Shown here piece after piece: positions 27,388 through 36,620 of a DNA stretch of 64,000 nt. The stretch lies in the NCBI RefSeq assembly GCF_048268305.1, contig NZ_JBLWVT010000008.1, positions 62,001 to 126,000 on the forward strand, written 5' to 3'. The DNA is from Pseudodonghicola sp048268305. Lineage in GTDB: Bacteria; Pseudomonadota; Alphaproteobacteria; Rhodobacterales; Rhodobacteraceae. The notes under the pieces were generated by a model. That model did not search any database. It worked only from the letters and a program-made list of their open reading frames with translations, and was not told the DNA's origin. Every line of letters begins with the position of its first letter. Within the stretch, counting starts at the first letter, position 1. A program made the position numbers and the translations under genes.

Positions 27388-28884
27388 CTAGTGCAGCAGG
27401 AACAGGGTGATCGAGGGGAAGGCCACCAGCAGGATCACCCGCAGGATGTCCGAGGTGACGAAGAACATCACCGCCTTATAGGTGTCGACCATCCGCGTCT
27501 TGCGATCCATCGCGTTGATGATGAACAGGTTCATCCCCACCGGCGGGGTGATCAGCCCGACCTCGACCACGATCAGCACCAGAATGCCGAACCAGATGGC
27601 GACATGTTCGGTCTCGATCCGGTTGGCCATGGCCTTGGTCACGCGGATATCCAGCGCCTTCATCTGGTCGCGGGTCAGCTCCGCCCCGGTGGCGATGGCG
27701 CTCTTGATCGAGTCGAACATATCCGCCGCCATGCCGTCCGGCACGCCGTGCTTGAGCACCTCCATCGCCGCGCTGGCCTGCAGGTCGGCCAGATGCACCA
27801 GCCCGAAATCCATTGCGCTGATGACCGGATAAAAGATCGGAATGGTCAGCAGGATCATCGACAGGCTGTCCATCAGGCAGCCGAAGACCAGATAGAAGAC
27901 CAGGATCAGCGCCAGAACCACCCAGGGGCTGAAGCCCTGGCCGACGACAAAATTCGACAGCTCCTGCGGCACCTGGGTCAGGGCGAGAAAGCCGTTATAG
28001 AATCCTGCCCCCAGCACGATGAAGAAGATCATCGCGGTCGAACGGGCGGTGACATAGAAGCTGTCGACCAGAGTGGCGCGGGTGAGCCCGCCGTTCAGGA
28101 AGGCGATCAGCCCGGTGCCGGCGGCCCCGACCGCGGCGCCCTCGGTCGGGGTGAACCAACCCAGATAGATGCCGCCGACCACCAGCCCGAAGACCAGCAG
28201 CACCGGCCAGACCTTGAACAGCGCGGTCAGCCGATCGGCATAGGGCACCCGCGGCCGCACCCCGGCGGATTTGGGATAGAGCCGGACATAGACGGAAATC
28301 GCCAGAACATAGCAGAGCGCCGCCAACAGGCCGGGAATGAAGGCCGCGAGGAACAGCTTGGCGATGTTCTGCTCGGTCAGGATGGCATAGATCACCAGCA
28401 CCACCGAGGGCGGGATCAGAATGCCCAGCGTGCCGCCGGCCGCCAAAGTGGCGGTGGAAAAGCCCCCCTCATAGCCATAGCGCCTGAGTTCCGGCAGGGC
28501 GACCCGGCCCATGGTGGCCGCGGTGGCGAGCGAGGAACCGCAGATCGCCCCAAAGCCGGCGCAGGCGCCGATCGCCGCCATGGCGACACCGCCCTTGCGG
28601 TGGCCGAGCCAGCTTTCCGCCGCCTTGAACAGCGCCTGGGACATGCCCCCAAGGGTGGCGAAATGGCCCATCAGCAGGAACATCGGCACGATGGTCAGCG
28701 AATAGCTCGAGAAGGTGCCGTAGGTTTCGCTTTTCAGCCGGGCGAAGGCGACGGTGGTGTCACCGGTGACCATCACCAGCCCGCCCAGCCCCACCACGAA
28801 CATCGCCAACCCGATCGGAACCCGCAGGAAGATCAGGATCATCAGCACCGGAAAGGAGGCGATCCCGACGTCAAGTGCGCTCAT
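27388..28884 (-). CDS. dctM: TRAP transporter large permease DctM, with internal insertion
   Basis: The 498-residue polytopic protein carries DctM signatures: VPIGLAMFVVGLGG, GFGAICGSSLATAATMG and GLITPPVGMNLF. It forms the ion-coupled channel of a tripartite transporter with DctQ and DctP. It is about 70 residues longer than a usual DctM: a hydrophilic stretch, about residues 361-428, is inserted just before the helix containing GLITPPVGMNLF. It overlaps dctQ by four bases. The substrate is probably a carboxylate but is not determined. Confidence 0.92.
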   Translation of the reverse strand: MSALDVGIASFPVLMILIFLRVPIGLAMFVVGLGGLVMVTGDTTVAFARLKSETYGTFSSYSLTIVPMFLLMGHFATLGGMSQALFKAAESWLGHRKGGVAMAAIGACAGFGAICGSSLATAATMGRVALPELRRYGYEGGFSTATLAAGGTLGILIPPSVVLVIYAILTEQNIAKLFLAAFIPGLLAALCYVLAISVYVRLYPKSAGVRPRVPYADRLTALFKVWPVLLVFGLVVGGIYLGWFTPTEGAAVGAAGTGLIAFLNGGLTRATLVDSFYVTARSTAMIFFIVLGAGFYNGFLALTQVPQELSNFVVGQGFSPWVVLALILVFYLVFGCLMDSLSMILLTIPIFYPVISAMDFGLVHLADLQASAAMEVLKHGVPDGMAADMFDSIKSAIATGAELTRDQMKALDIRVTKAMANRIETEHVAIWFGILVLIVVEVGLITPPVGMNLFIINAMDRKTRMVDTYKAVMFFVTSDILRVILLVAFPSITLFLLH

Positions 28885-29483
28885 TGTTCAGTCTCCATCG
28901 GGTGGCCGGTCTCGATCCCGTCCCAGATTTGAATTCGGCCGGTCAGGCATTCGGATATCCGGACGCCGGCCATATAGACCCCCACGACAGCAGCGGCGAC
29001 CGCGCCCACCAGACTCGCGGCATAGGCCCACCAGAGCGGGAACTGCAGGAGAAAGGAGGTTTCGCCATGCTCTTTCTTCGACATCATCCCGTCGAACAGC
29101 TTCCAGGCGATCAGCACCAGGACCGCGGCAAAGAGCATCTCGGTCAGCATCCGCAAAACCCGGTTCACCCGGGCCGAAAACAAGTTCGTCAGCACATCGA
29201 CCGAGGCATGCCCAGCGGTGATCTGGCACAGCGGCAGAAAGGCGAAGATGGCAAAGGCGACACCGGCCTCGACCAGTTCGAAATCGCCGTTGATCGGGCC
29301 GACGCCGTGCTCAATCATCCATCTTGAAAAGCCCGGCGCGATGTCGCGCATCAGGTTGCTGTGAAACGCACCGTTCAGCAGCCGCCCGGCGATCGACAGG
29401 CAGGTCAGCACGATCAGCGCGCTCAACACCAGCCCCCCGGCCACGGCCATGAACCGGGACAGTCCCCTCATCAGTTTCTGCAT
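28881..29483 (-). CDS. dctQ: TRAP transporter small permease DctQ
   Basis: The 200-residue protein has four hydrophobic helices of the DctQ type and overlaps dctM by four bases. It is the small membrane subunit that pairs with DctM. It is longer than typical (about 160-180) because of a loop between the first two helices (FHSNLMRDIAPGFSRWMIEHG). Confidence 0.87.
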   Translation of the reverse strand: MQKLMRGLSRFMAVAGGLVLSALIVLTCLSIAGRLLNGAFHSNLMRDIAPGFSRWMIEHGVGPINGDFELVEAGVAFAIFAFLPLCQITAGHASVDVLTNLFSARVNRVLRMLTEMLFAAVLVLIAWKLFDGMMSKKEHGETSFLLQFPLWWAYAASLVGAVAAAVVGVYMAGVRISECLTGRIQIWDGIETGHPMETEQ

Positions 29484-29504
29484 TGGCTCCCACCCTCAAA
29501 GACG

Positions 29505-29535
29505 GGGCCGCGGCGACCCAGCGCCGCCGCGGCCC
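29505..29535 (-). other. Strong hairpin between dctP and dctQ
   Basis: An 11-base perfect stem (GGGCCGCGGCG at 29505-29515 with CGCCGCGGCCC at 29525-29535) fills the short dctP-dctQ gap, without a T run. Such intercistronic hairpins in binding-protein operons usually protect the upstream binding-protein mRNA and reduce downstream expression. Confidence 0.6.
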
Positions 29536-29556
29536 GGGATCCGATCGCGCAAGCGA

Positions 29557-30615
29557 TCAGTTCTGATACATCGGCGTATATTTCGCGATCAGCGCGCGCG
29601 CCTCGTCCAGCAGCGCCTGGCCGTCGATGCCCTTGGACTGCATGTCGGCAAGCCATTGGTCATAGACCGGCTGGGCCGCAACGCGCCATTCCTCGGTCTG
29701 TTCCGGGGTCAGGGTGATGATGTTGTTGCCCATATCCACGGCAGCCTGACGGGCGGGACCATCGGCATCGGCCTGCGTGCCACCGGCGAAGATCGAGAAT
29801 TCCAGCCCGGAATTGTCGTCGATCACCTTTTTCAGGTCATCGGGCAGGCTGTCGTACTTCTGCTTGTTCATCGCCAGAACGAAGGTCACGGTATAAAGAG
29901 CCGAGCCTTCGAATTCGGTGTGGTTCTCGACCAGCTCCGGCACCTTGAGCGACGGGGTGACTTCCCACGGGATGGTGGTGCCGTCGATCACACCCTTGCT
30001 CAGCGCCTCGGAAATCGCCGGCACCGGCATGCCGACCGGAGTGGCGCCAAGCTGGGTCAAGAGCGCGTTGACCTGACGCGACCCGCCGCGGATCTTCATC
30101 CCCTGCATGTCCGAGGGATGTTCAACCGGATCGGCGGTATGGATCAGGCCGGGACCATGCACCCAGGCGCCCAGGATATGGACATCCTTGAATTCGGTGT
30201 CCTTCATGTGCTCTTCGAACATCTCGTAATAGGCGCGAGTGGTGGCGCGCGCGTTCGTCATCATGAAGGGCAGTTCAAAGACCTCGGTCGAGGGGAAGCG
30301 GCCGGGGGTATAGCCCACCACGGTCCAGACCACATCGGCAACGCCGTCGATCGCCTGATCCATCAGCTCTGTCGGCTTGCCGCCAAGCTGCATCGAAGGA
30401 TAGCGGTCAACCTTGATCCGGCCACCGGAGTCTTTTTCGACATTGTCGGCCCAGACATCCAGAACCAGCTTTGGCACATTGGCCTGGGCCGGCAGGAATT
30501 GATGCAGCTTCAGCGTGACCTCCTGCGCCAGCGCCGACGTCGCCAGCAACCCAGTGGTCAGCGCAGCCAGGGCTGCCCCGCCCACGGCGCGCAGCACAGT
30601 TCTCCGATTGGTCAT
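29557..30615 (-). CDS. dctP: TRAP transporter solute-binding protein DctP
   Basis: The 352-residue periplasmic protein begins with MTNRRTVLRAVGG followed by a hydrophobic stretch, a Tat-like signal (twin Arg) with cleavage near SALA-QE. The mature part has the DctP fold, including GMKIRGGSRQVNALLTQLGATPVGM (in two pieces), where an Arg normally binds the substrate carboxylate. First gene of dctPQM; its promoter region is described at 30734-30763. Confidence 0.92.
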   Translation of the reverse strand: MTNRRTVLRAVGGAALAALTTGLLATSALAQEVTLKLHQFLPAQANVPKLVLDVWADNVEKDSGGRIKVDRYPSMQLGGKPTELMDQAIDGVADVVWTVVGYTPGRFPSTEVFELPFMMTNARATTRAYYEMFEEHMKDTEFKDVHILGAWVHGPGLIHTADPVEHPSDMQGMKIRGGSRQVNALLTQLGATPVGMPVPAISEALSKGVIDGTTIPWEVTPSLKVPELVENHTEFEGSALYTVTFVLAMNKQKYDSLPDDLKKVIDDNSGLEFSIFAGGTQADADGPARQAAVDMGNNIITLTPEQTEEWRVAAQPVYDQWLADMQSKGIDGQALLDEARALIAKYTPMYQN

Positions 30616-30733
30616 GTGAGTCCTCCCTTTGACCAGTCATGGCAACGAAATTGCCAAATCCACCGTTCGCGACTGCCTGCCAGCGGAGCCCGCCTCGTTC
30701 CTCTTCCCTTCAGCAGCGCATACGATTGAGTGA

Positions 30734-30763
30734 CCTGTTTAATGTAACAGGAACACTGTGCAA
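30734..30763 (-). promoter_or_regulatory. Candidate dctP promoter with overlapping inverted repeat
   Basis: On the minus strand TTGCAC (30758-30763) and TAAACA (30736-30741) are 16 bases apart. The -10 lies inside CCTGTT-N6-AACAGG (30734-30751), a perfect six-base inverted repeat of the spacing used by GntR-type regulators. A repressor site over the -10 is a reasonable reading. The sites are about 120 bases before dctP. Confidence 0.4.
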
Positions 30764-30773
30764 ATCAGGATTT

Positions 30774-30785
30774 TGGTAACTACCA
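30774..30785. repeat. Short palindrome TGGTA-N2-TACCA
   Basis: Perfect five-base arms in the dctP upstream region, 11 bases upstream of the putative -35 on the minus strand. A possible activator or repressor half-site pair; it may be chance. Confidence 0.25.
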
Positions 30786-30818
30786 TTCTTTTTTGTTGTA
30801 GCTGTGACCCGGCGACGG

Positions 30819-30854
30819 ACAAAAGGAGCCGATGCGACGGCGCGCACCGGCTCC
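30819..30854 (-). terminator. Intrinsic terminator of the liv operon
   Basis: On the minus strand GGAGCCGGTGCG and CGCATCGGCTCC form a 12-base stem (one G-T pair) with a six-base loop and are followed by TTTTGT. It sits 26 bases after the livK stop and separates the liv operon from dctPQM. Confidence 0.75.
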
Positions 30855-30879
30855 AGGTCGCCAGGTGGCGGGGAATATG

Positions 30880-32040
30880 TCAGCGCCGGTCGAGCACCTT
30901 CCACTGGCCGTTCTCGACGATCGAGATCACCACATCATCGACGCCCTGATGATCCTCGGGGCCATAGGTGATCTTGGTGTCGCTGAGCGGATCATAGTAA
31001 TCGAGGGTCTCCATCCCCTTGATGAAACTGTCCTGGGTCAGATCCGGGCCGGCGGCCTGAAGCGCGCGCACCAGCGTGTCCGCCGCGGCATAGCCCAGGA
31101 GCGCAAAGCCGCCCGGGTCCTGATTGAACTTCGCCTTGTAGTCGGCGATGAACTTGGCCACCTCGGGTTGATCGGCGCGCGCCTTCATGTCGACCCACCC
31201 CGACGAGGCATAGAGCCCCTCGGTCACCCCGCCGGGCACGGCGGCCACCGCCGACAGGAAACCGGCCGAGGTATTCATGAAGGTCACGTCGTCCCAGCCC
31301 AGCTTCTTGGCGGTACCGACAACGGTGATTGCCTGACGCACCCCCAGCGCCATCACGATCACCTGACAGCCCTCGGCCTTCAGCTTGGTCAGGGAGCCGA
31401 CAAAATCCAGCTCATCCGGCTTGTGGGTGGTCTCTCCGGCCAGGGTCAGACCCAGCCTGGTGCTGACATCCCGGGCACTGCCCGCGATCTCCTCGCCGAA
31501 GTCGGTGGGCAGATACATGGTGCAAATCTTGGTCGCACCCTTTTCCTTGGCCAGATACTCCACCCCGACCTGCACCTGATCCCAGTAGCTGGAAAACCCG
31601 GTGAACTTGTTGTGCGTCGGCTCCTGCAGCATCTCGCGGGCGGCGGACAGCGGGCTGATGTTCGGAATTCCCTTGGGATCGAGCAGCTTGAAGCCCGCCA
31701 GGTTCATCGGCGTGCCCATCGACAGCAGCATGGCGAAGACCTTGTCACGATTGAGCAGCTTGTTATAGCCCTGCATCGCTCGCGGGATCTGATATCCGTT
31801 GTCCTCGACGACAAAACGGATCTTGCGACCATAGACGCCGCCCTCCGCGTTGATCTCGTCAAACCGCAGCTGGGCGCCGTTCACCGCCGGCACGCCGATG
31901 GCGGCGAAAACGCCGCTCAGGTCGTTGACAGAGCCGATGACGACCTCGTCATCGCTCACCCCCTGGGTGGCGGCCTGCGCCATGCCGGTCATCCCGGCGG
32001 CGACGGCCAATGCGGCAAGGGCCTTGGTCAGTCTCTTCAT
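30880..32040 (-). CDS. Branched-chain-type ABC substrate-binding protein (LivK-like)
   Basis: The 386-residue protein has a signal peptide (MKRLTKALAALAVAAGMTG, cleavage after AQA) and the type I periplasmic-binding fold: VIGSVNDLSGVFAAIGVPAVNGAQL and INAEGGVYGRKI. It is the last gene of a liv-type operon, after an acyl-CoA synthetase gene. The synthetase in the operon argues for an organic acid or aromatic ligand rather than leucine/valine (inference). Confidence 0.88.
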   Translation of the reverse strand: MKRLTKALAALAVAAGMTGMAQAATQGVSDDEVVIGSVNDLSGVFAAIGVPAVNGAQLRFDEINAEGGVYGRKIRFVVEDNGYQIPRAMQGYNKLLNRDKVFAMLLSMGTPMNLAGFKLLDPKGIPNISPLSAAREMLQEPTHNKFTGFSSYWDQVQVGVEYLAKEKGATKICTMYLPTDFGEEIAGSARDVSTRLGLTLAGETTHKPDELDFVGSLTKLKAEGCQVIVMALGVRQAITVVGTAKKLGWDDVTFMNTSAGFLSAVAAVPGGVTEGLYASSGWVDMKARADQPEVAKFIADYKAKFNQDPGGFALLGYAAADTLVRALQAAGPDLTQDSFIKGMETLDYYDPLSDTKITYGPEDHQGVDDVVISIVENGQWKVLDRR

Positions 32041-32100
32041 TATCGTTCCTCCCGTTGCGCCGGCGCGGCTCCTCCTACCGGCCGGCAAGATCAGACTAGC

Positions 32101-33981
32101 TCAATACATCTCGTCGATCAGCGCCTTGTGTTTCTTCTCCACGAAGCTGCGCTTGAGCTTCATGGTTGCGGTCAACTCCTCATCCTCCGCCGTCAGCAGG
32201 ATGTTGATCAGGCGGAAATCCTTGATCTGTTCGACCCGGGCGAATTCCCTGTTCACCGCCTCCACCTCGGCGCGAATCAGGTCGACCACCTCTGCCGCGG
32301 CGCAGAGCGAGGCGAAGTCGCTGAACGGCACCTTGGCATCCTGGGCGAATTTCTCGACGTTCTCCTGGTCGATCATGATCAGGCAGGTCAGATATTTCCG
32401 CCGGTCGCCGATAACCACCGCGTCCGAGACGTAATGGCTGAACTTCAGCCGGCTTTCGATTTCCGACGGCGTGATGTTCTTGCCGCCCGCCGTGATGATG
32501 ATGTCCTTCAGCCGCCCGGTGATCCGCAGATAGCCGTCCGCGTCCAGGCTGCCGATATCGCCGGTCCTGAGCCAGCCGTCCTCGGTAAAGGTCTCGGCCG
32601 TCTTTTCGGTGTTGTGCCAGTACCCCAGGAAATTGCCGAGGCTTAGGGTCTGAATCTCCCCATCCGGGGCGATGCGTACCTTGACCCCCGGCACCGGCCG
32701 GCCCACCGTTCCGACGCGATTGGTCTCGGGCGCGTTGATCGTGGCCATGCCGGTGTTTTCGGTCATCCCATAGCCTTCGATCAGCCGCACGCCGATCGAC
32801 CAGTACCATTTCAGCAGTTCCGGAGAGATCGGCGCCGCCCCGGTGGTGCAGCGGCGCATCTTGTCGAGCCCGAGCATCCGCCGCAGATTCCTGAGCACCA
32901 GAAAATCCCAGATCGCATAGCGCGCCGAGACCAGCGCCGGCGCCCGCTTGCCGGCGATCAGATACTCTGCCCGCGCCGCCCCCGCCTTCTGTGCCCGCGC
33001 AAAGGCCCATTGACCGATGGCGGTCGACTCCTGCGTCAGCACCCGCACCTTGGAATAGATCTTTTCCCAGACCCGCGGCACGGCGGTGAAATGCGCCGGC
33101 GACACCTCTTGCAGGTTGTCGAAGACCGTCTCGACGCTTTCGGCGAAATTGACGGTCGAGCGCGCGGCGAGCGGGAAATAGATCGACACATCGCGTTCGA
33201 GGATATGGCAAAGCGGCAGGAAGCAAAGCTGCTCGTCCTCGGGATAGGCCGGCAGCGCATGCATGCCGGAGATCATCGCGGCGACGATATTCTCCTGCGT
33301 CAGCATCGCCCCCTTGGGCGCCCCGGTAGTGCCGGAGGTATAGATCAGCAGCGCCACATCCTCGGGCCTGGCCCTGTCGATCTCGGCTTCGAAGACCCCG
33401 TGGTTTTCGGCCTCGAAGGCGCGGCCGGTCTCATAAAGCTCGTCGATGAAGACGCATTTGTCATGGCGCAGGTCGTGCAGCCCCTCCTTTTCGAGGATGA
33501 TGACCTTCAGCACCTGCGGCGCGAGATGTTCGATCTCGAGAAACTTGTCGAGCTGCTCATCATCCTCGACGAACAGGAAGCGGCTGCCGGAATCGCGGAG
33601 CAGGTATTCAAGCTGGGCGGCGGAATCGGTGGTATAGACACCGGAGGAAATGCCCCCGACCCCCTGAATCCCCATATCGGCATAGAGCCATTCCTTGCGA
33701 TCCTCGCTGAGGATCGAGACGACCTCGCCCCGCCGCAGACCCAGCGCACGCAGACCCAAACCGAGCCATTTGGCATGGGTCCAGTAGTCGCGCCAGGAAT
33801 AGGACTGCCAAATCCCCAGGTCCTTTTCACGATGCGCCACCCGGTCGCCCAGTTCGGCGCAGCGTTTGGCGAATAGCTTCACCATCGTGTCGCAGCCATC
33901 CACCAGCGCCGGCCGGGTGCCGGGGCGGGCGTTGACCTGAACGCCACGAATTTCGGTCATATTGGGCGCCTGCGCATTCAT
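32101..33981 (-). CDS. AMP-dependent acyl-CoA synthetase (long-chain FACS type)
   Basis: The 626-residue enzyme has the adenylation motifs LIYTSGTTGAPKGAMLT (P-loop-like), GYGMTENTG and TGDIGSLDADGYLRITGRLKD (in two parts) with KNITPSEIE following. It activates a carboxylic acid to its CoA ester through an acyl-AMP. It sits four bases after livF and 60 before livK, all on the minus strand, so transport and activation appear coupled (uptake followed by CoA trapping). Chain length or aromatic substrate cannot be read from the sequence. Confidence 0.9.
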   Translation of the reverse strand: MNAQAPNMTEIRGVQVNARPGTRPALVDGCDTMVKLFAKRCAELGDRVAHREKDLGIWQSYSWRDYWTHAKWLGLGLRALGLRRGEVVSILSEDRKEWLYADMGIQGVGGISSGVYTTDSAAQLEYLLRDSGSRFLFVEDDEQLDKFLEIEHLAPQVLKVIILEKEGLHDLRHDKCVFIDELYETGRAFEAENHGVFEAEIDRARPEDVALLIYTSGTTGAPKGAMLTQENIVAAMISGMHALPAYPEDEQLCFLPLCHILERDVSIYFPLAARSTVNFAESVETVFDNLQEVSPAHFTAVPRVWEKIYSKVRVLTQESTAIGQWAFARAQKAGAARAEYLIAGKRAPALVSARYAIWDFLVLRNLRRMLGLDKMRRCTTGAAPISPELLKWYWSIGVRLIEGYGMTENTGMATINAPETNRVGTVGRPVPGVKVRIAPDGEIQTLSLGNFLGYWHNTEKTAETFTEDGWLRTGDIGSLDADGYLRITGRLKDIIITAGGKNITPSEIESRLKFSHYVSDAVVIGDRRKYLTCLIMIDQENVEKFAQDAKVPFSDFASLCAAAEVVDLIRAEVEAVNREFARVEQIKDFRLINILLTAEDEELTATMKLKRSFVEKKHKALIDEMY

Positions 33982-33985
33982 CGGC

Positions 33986-34759
33986 CTACCTCCAGGTCTT
34001 CTTGCGTTTCCAGCGGCGTTCGCCGCGCTGCCCTTCCTCCTGATGGCCGAGGTAGAAGGATTTGATATCCTCGCTCTGCATCAGGCGCTCGGCCGTGCCC
34101 TCCATCACGATGCGGCCGATCTCCATCACATAGCCGAAATCGGCCAGATCGAGCGCCACTCGGGCATTCTGTTCGACCAGCATCATCGTCACCCCCTCGG
34201 CGCGGTTCAGCCGTTTGAGGATCGCGAAAATCTCCTGCACCAACAGCGGCGACAGGCCGAGGCTGGGTTCGTCCAGCAGCATGATCTTGGGGCGCAGCAT
34301 CAGCCCGCGCCCGATCGCCAGCATCTGTTGCTGGCCGCCGGACAGGGTTCCGGCCTCCTGATCGCGGCGCTCGGCCAGGATCGGGAAATAATCGAAGACC
34401 ATGTCGCGATCGCGCGCGATCTCGGCGCGATCATGACGGGAATAGGCGCCAAGGCTCAGGTTCTCGTCCACCGTGAGCAGCGGGAAGACCTCGCGCCCCT
34501 CGGGGACATGCACGATGCCACGGCGCACGATGGCATGGGGTTCACGGCCCTGAATCTCCTCCCCCTCGAACAGGATCTGGCCCTTCTCCGGGTCCATGAT
34601 CCCCGAAATCGTCTTCATCAGGGTCGATTTCCCGGCACCGTTGGCCCCCAGAACGGTGACGACCTTGCCCTCTTCGACCTTCAGGCTGACGCCGCGGATC
34701 GCCATGATCGGGCCATAGAAGCTTTCGAGGTTCTTGATCTCGAGAATGGTCCGCCCCAT
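33986..34759 (-). CDS. ABC transporter ATP-binding protein LivF-like
   Basis: The 257-residue ATPase has Walker A GANGAGKSTLMK, signature LSGGQQQMLAIGRGL and Walker B IMLLDEPSLGLSP. LNRAEGVTMMLVEQNARVAL is typical of LivF. Its ATG overlaps the livG stop by one base (TAATG). The start at 34759 (MGRTILEIKNLES) replaces a longer out-of-family frame. Confidence 0.92.
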   Translation of the reverse strand: MGRTILEIKNLESFYGPIMAIRGVSLKVEEGKVVTVLGANGAGKSTLMKTISGIMDPEKGQILFEGEEIQGREPHAIVRRGIVHVPEGREVFPLLTVDENLSLGAYSRHDRAEIARDRDMVFDYFPILAERRDQEAGTLSGGQQQMLAIGRGLMLRPKIMLLDEPSLGLSPLLVQEIFAILKRLNRAEGVTMMLVEQNARVALDLADFGYVMEIGRIVMEGTAERLMQSEDIKSFYLGHQEEGQRGERRWKRKKTWR

Positions 34760-35538
34760 TACGCCGCCTCCCCATCCGCGGGGGCGCCGAGATAGGCGGC
34801 GATCACCGCCGGATCGCTCTGCACCTCGGCCGGGGTGCCTTCGGCCAGCTTGGCGCCATCGGCCAGCGCCAGCACCCGGTCGGAGACACCCGAGACCAGC
34901 CCCATGTCGTGTTCCACCATCAGGACGGTGATCCCCATCTGCTTGCGAATGTCGTCGATCCACCAGCGCATGTCCTGCGTCTCCTCGACCGAGAGGCCCG
35001 AGGCGGGTTCGTCCAGCAGCAAGAGCCGGGGGCCGGAGGCCAGCGCCCGGCCCAGCTCCACCACCTTGCGCACGCCATAGGGCAGGCCGGCGATCATCTT
35101 GTCGCGATAGGGCTGGAGATCAAGGAAATCGATCACCTCCTCCACCGCCTCGCGATGGCGCCGTTCCTCCCGCCGGACGCGGGGGGTGAACAGCAGCTCC
35201 TCGATCATATTGGTGCGGCGGTGCCGGTGCCGGCCGACCAGCAGGTTTTGCAGGACGGTGGCGTGATCGAACAGCTCGATATTCTGGAAGGTCCGGGCGA
35301 TGCCCAGATCGGCCACCGCATCGGCGCGCCGGTCCAGCAGGTTTTCCCCGGCAAAGGTGATGCGACCCGAATAGGGTTCATAGAACCGCGAGATCAGGTT
35401 GAAGACGGTGGATTTCCCCGCGCCATTGGGGCCGACGATGGCGTAAACCTCGCCCTCCTCGACCGAAAAGCTCAGGTCGTTCACGGCAGTCACCCCGCCG
35501 AACTTCAACGTGGCGCGGTCGATCTCAAGAAGACTCAT
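34759..35538 (-). CDS. ABC transporter ATP-binding protein LivG-like
   Basis: The 259-residue ATPase has Walker A GPNGAGKSTVFN, an LivG-type insertion (FQNIELFDHATVLQNLLVG) and Walker B LLLLDEPASGLS. The signature region reads LPYGVRKVVELGRAL instead of LSGGQ, which is normal for LivG. It overlaps livM by four bases. Confidence 0.92.
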   Translation of the reverse strand: MSLLEIDRATLKFGGVTAVNDLSFSVEEGEVYAIVGPNGAGKSTVFNLISRFYEPYSGRITFAGENLLDRRADAVADLGIARTFQNIELFDHATVLQNLLVGRHRHRRTNMIEELLFTPRVRREERRHREAVEEVIDFLDLQPYRDKMIAGLPYGVRKVVELGRALASGPRLLLLDEPASGLSVEETQDMRWWIDDIRKQMGITVLMVEHDMGLVSGVSDRVLALADGAKLAEGTPAEVQSDPAVIAAYLGAPADGEAA

Positions 35539-36617
35539 CTCAGCCGCTCCGTTTTCAGATAGGATTTCTGCCGGCGGAACATGTCCTTGCGCGCGAAGGG
35601 GAAAAGTTCCAGCCAGGTGCGGATCTTCAGCCAGCGGCCATAGATGCCCATCGGCTCGAACAGGATGAAGAGGATCAGGATCGCGCCGAAGACCCCCATT
35701 TCCAGCCCCGGGATGGCGATGCCGCCGCCGATCATATCGGTCACCATCGACAGGGCCTGCGGCAGAAAGGCGATGACAATTGCGCCGAAAAAGGCCCCGT
35801 GGATCGCCCCCAGGCCGCCGATGACGATCATCATCAGCAGGTTGATCGAAATGGTGATCGAGAATGTCTCGTTATTGAAGGCCCCCGCATAGAAGCCCAT
35901 CAGCGCCCCGGCCAAGCCGGTGATCGCGCAGGACAGGCCGAAGGCCGCCGCCTTGGTAAAGGCGATATGCACCCCCATCGCCGTCGCCGAGACCTCGGAA
36001 TCCCGCACCGCGGCAAAGGCCCGGCCCAGCGGCGCGCGCAACAGGTTGCGATAAGCCAGGGTGCACAGGATCGTCACCGCAAGCACCAGCCAATAGAACC
36101 GGTCCGGCGTGCTCCAGCGTTCGATCTCCAGCCCGAAGATATTGATCATCGGGGCGAACTTGCCGCTGACCCCGTCGGTCCAGGGGGCGAGGAGCACGAT
36201 GATGTCATCGGCCAGGATCGACAGGGCAATGGTCGCGATCGCCAGATAGATGCCATGCAGCCGCACCGCCGGAATCGCGAAGAGCGTGCCGAATACCCCA
36301 GTGATGACCCCCGCCGCCGGGAAGGCCAGCAGGAAGGGCCAACCGTGTTCCATCAGGATGATGCAGGAATAGCAGCCCACCGCCAGAAAGGCGGCATGAC
36401 CCAGGCTCGCCTGGCCGGTCTGGCCGGTCAGCAACATCAGGCCAAGCCCGGCGATGGCCCAGATCAGCACATTGGTGACCTCGCCCAGATAGAAATCGCC
36501 CAGGACCCAGGGCAGGATCACCGCGACGATCACCAGGGCGGCATAGACCGAAAAGCTCCACCAATCCGGGAACAGCCGGATGTCGTGGTCGTAAGAGGTC
36601 TTGAAGTGGATGCGCAT
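35535..36617 (-). CDS. Branched-chain-type ABC permease LivM-like
   Basis: The 360-residue polytopic permease contains GQTGQASLGHAAFLAVGCY and GGLGAIHGAFFGAIV, the conserved LivM/LivH loop features. It pairs with LivH. The C-terminal ~35 residues are charged (KIRTWLELFPFARKDMFRRQ). It starts three bases after livH ends. Confidence 0.9.
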   Translation of the reverse strand: MRIHFKTSYDHDIRLFPDWWSFSVYAALVIVAVILPWVLGDFYLGEVTNVLIWAIAGLGLMLLTGQTGQASLGHAAFLAVGCYSCIILMEHGWPFLLAFPAAGVITGVFGTLFAIPAVRLHGIYLAIATIALSILADDIIVLLAPWTDGVSGKFAPMINIFGLEIERWSTPDRFYWLVLAVTILCTLAYRNLLRAPLGRAFAAVRDSEVSATAMGVHIAFTKAAAFGLSCAITGLAGALMGFYAGAFNNETFSITISINLLMMIVIGGLGAIHGAFFGAIVIAFLPQALSMVTDMIGGGIAIPGLEMGVFGAILILFILFEPMGIYGRWLKIRTWLELFPFARKDMFRRQKSYLKTERLR

Positions 36618-36620
36618 GGG

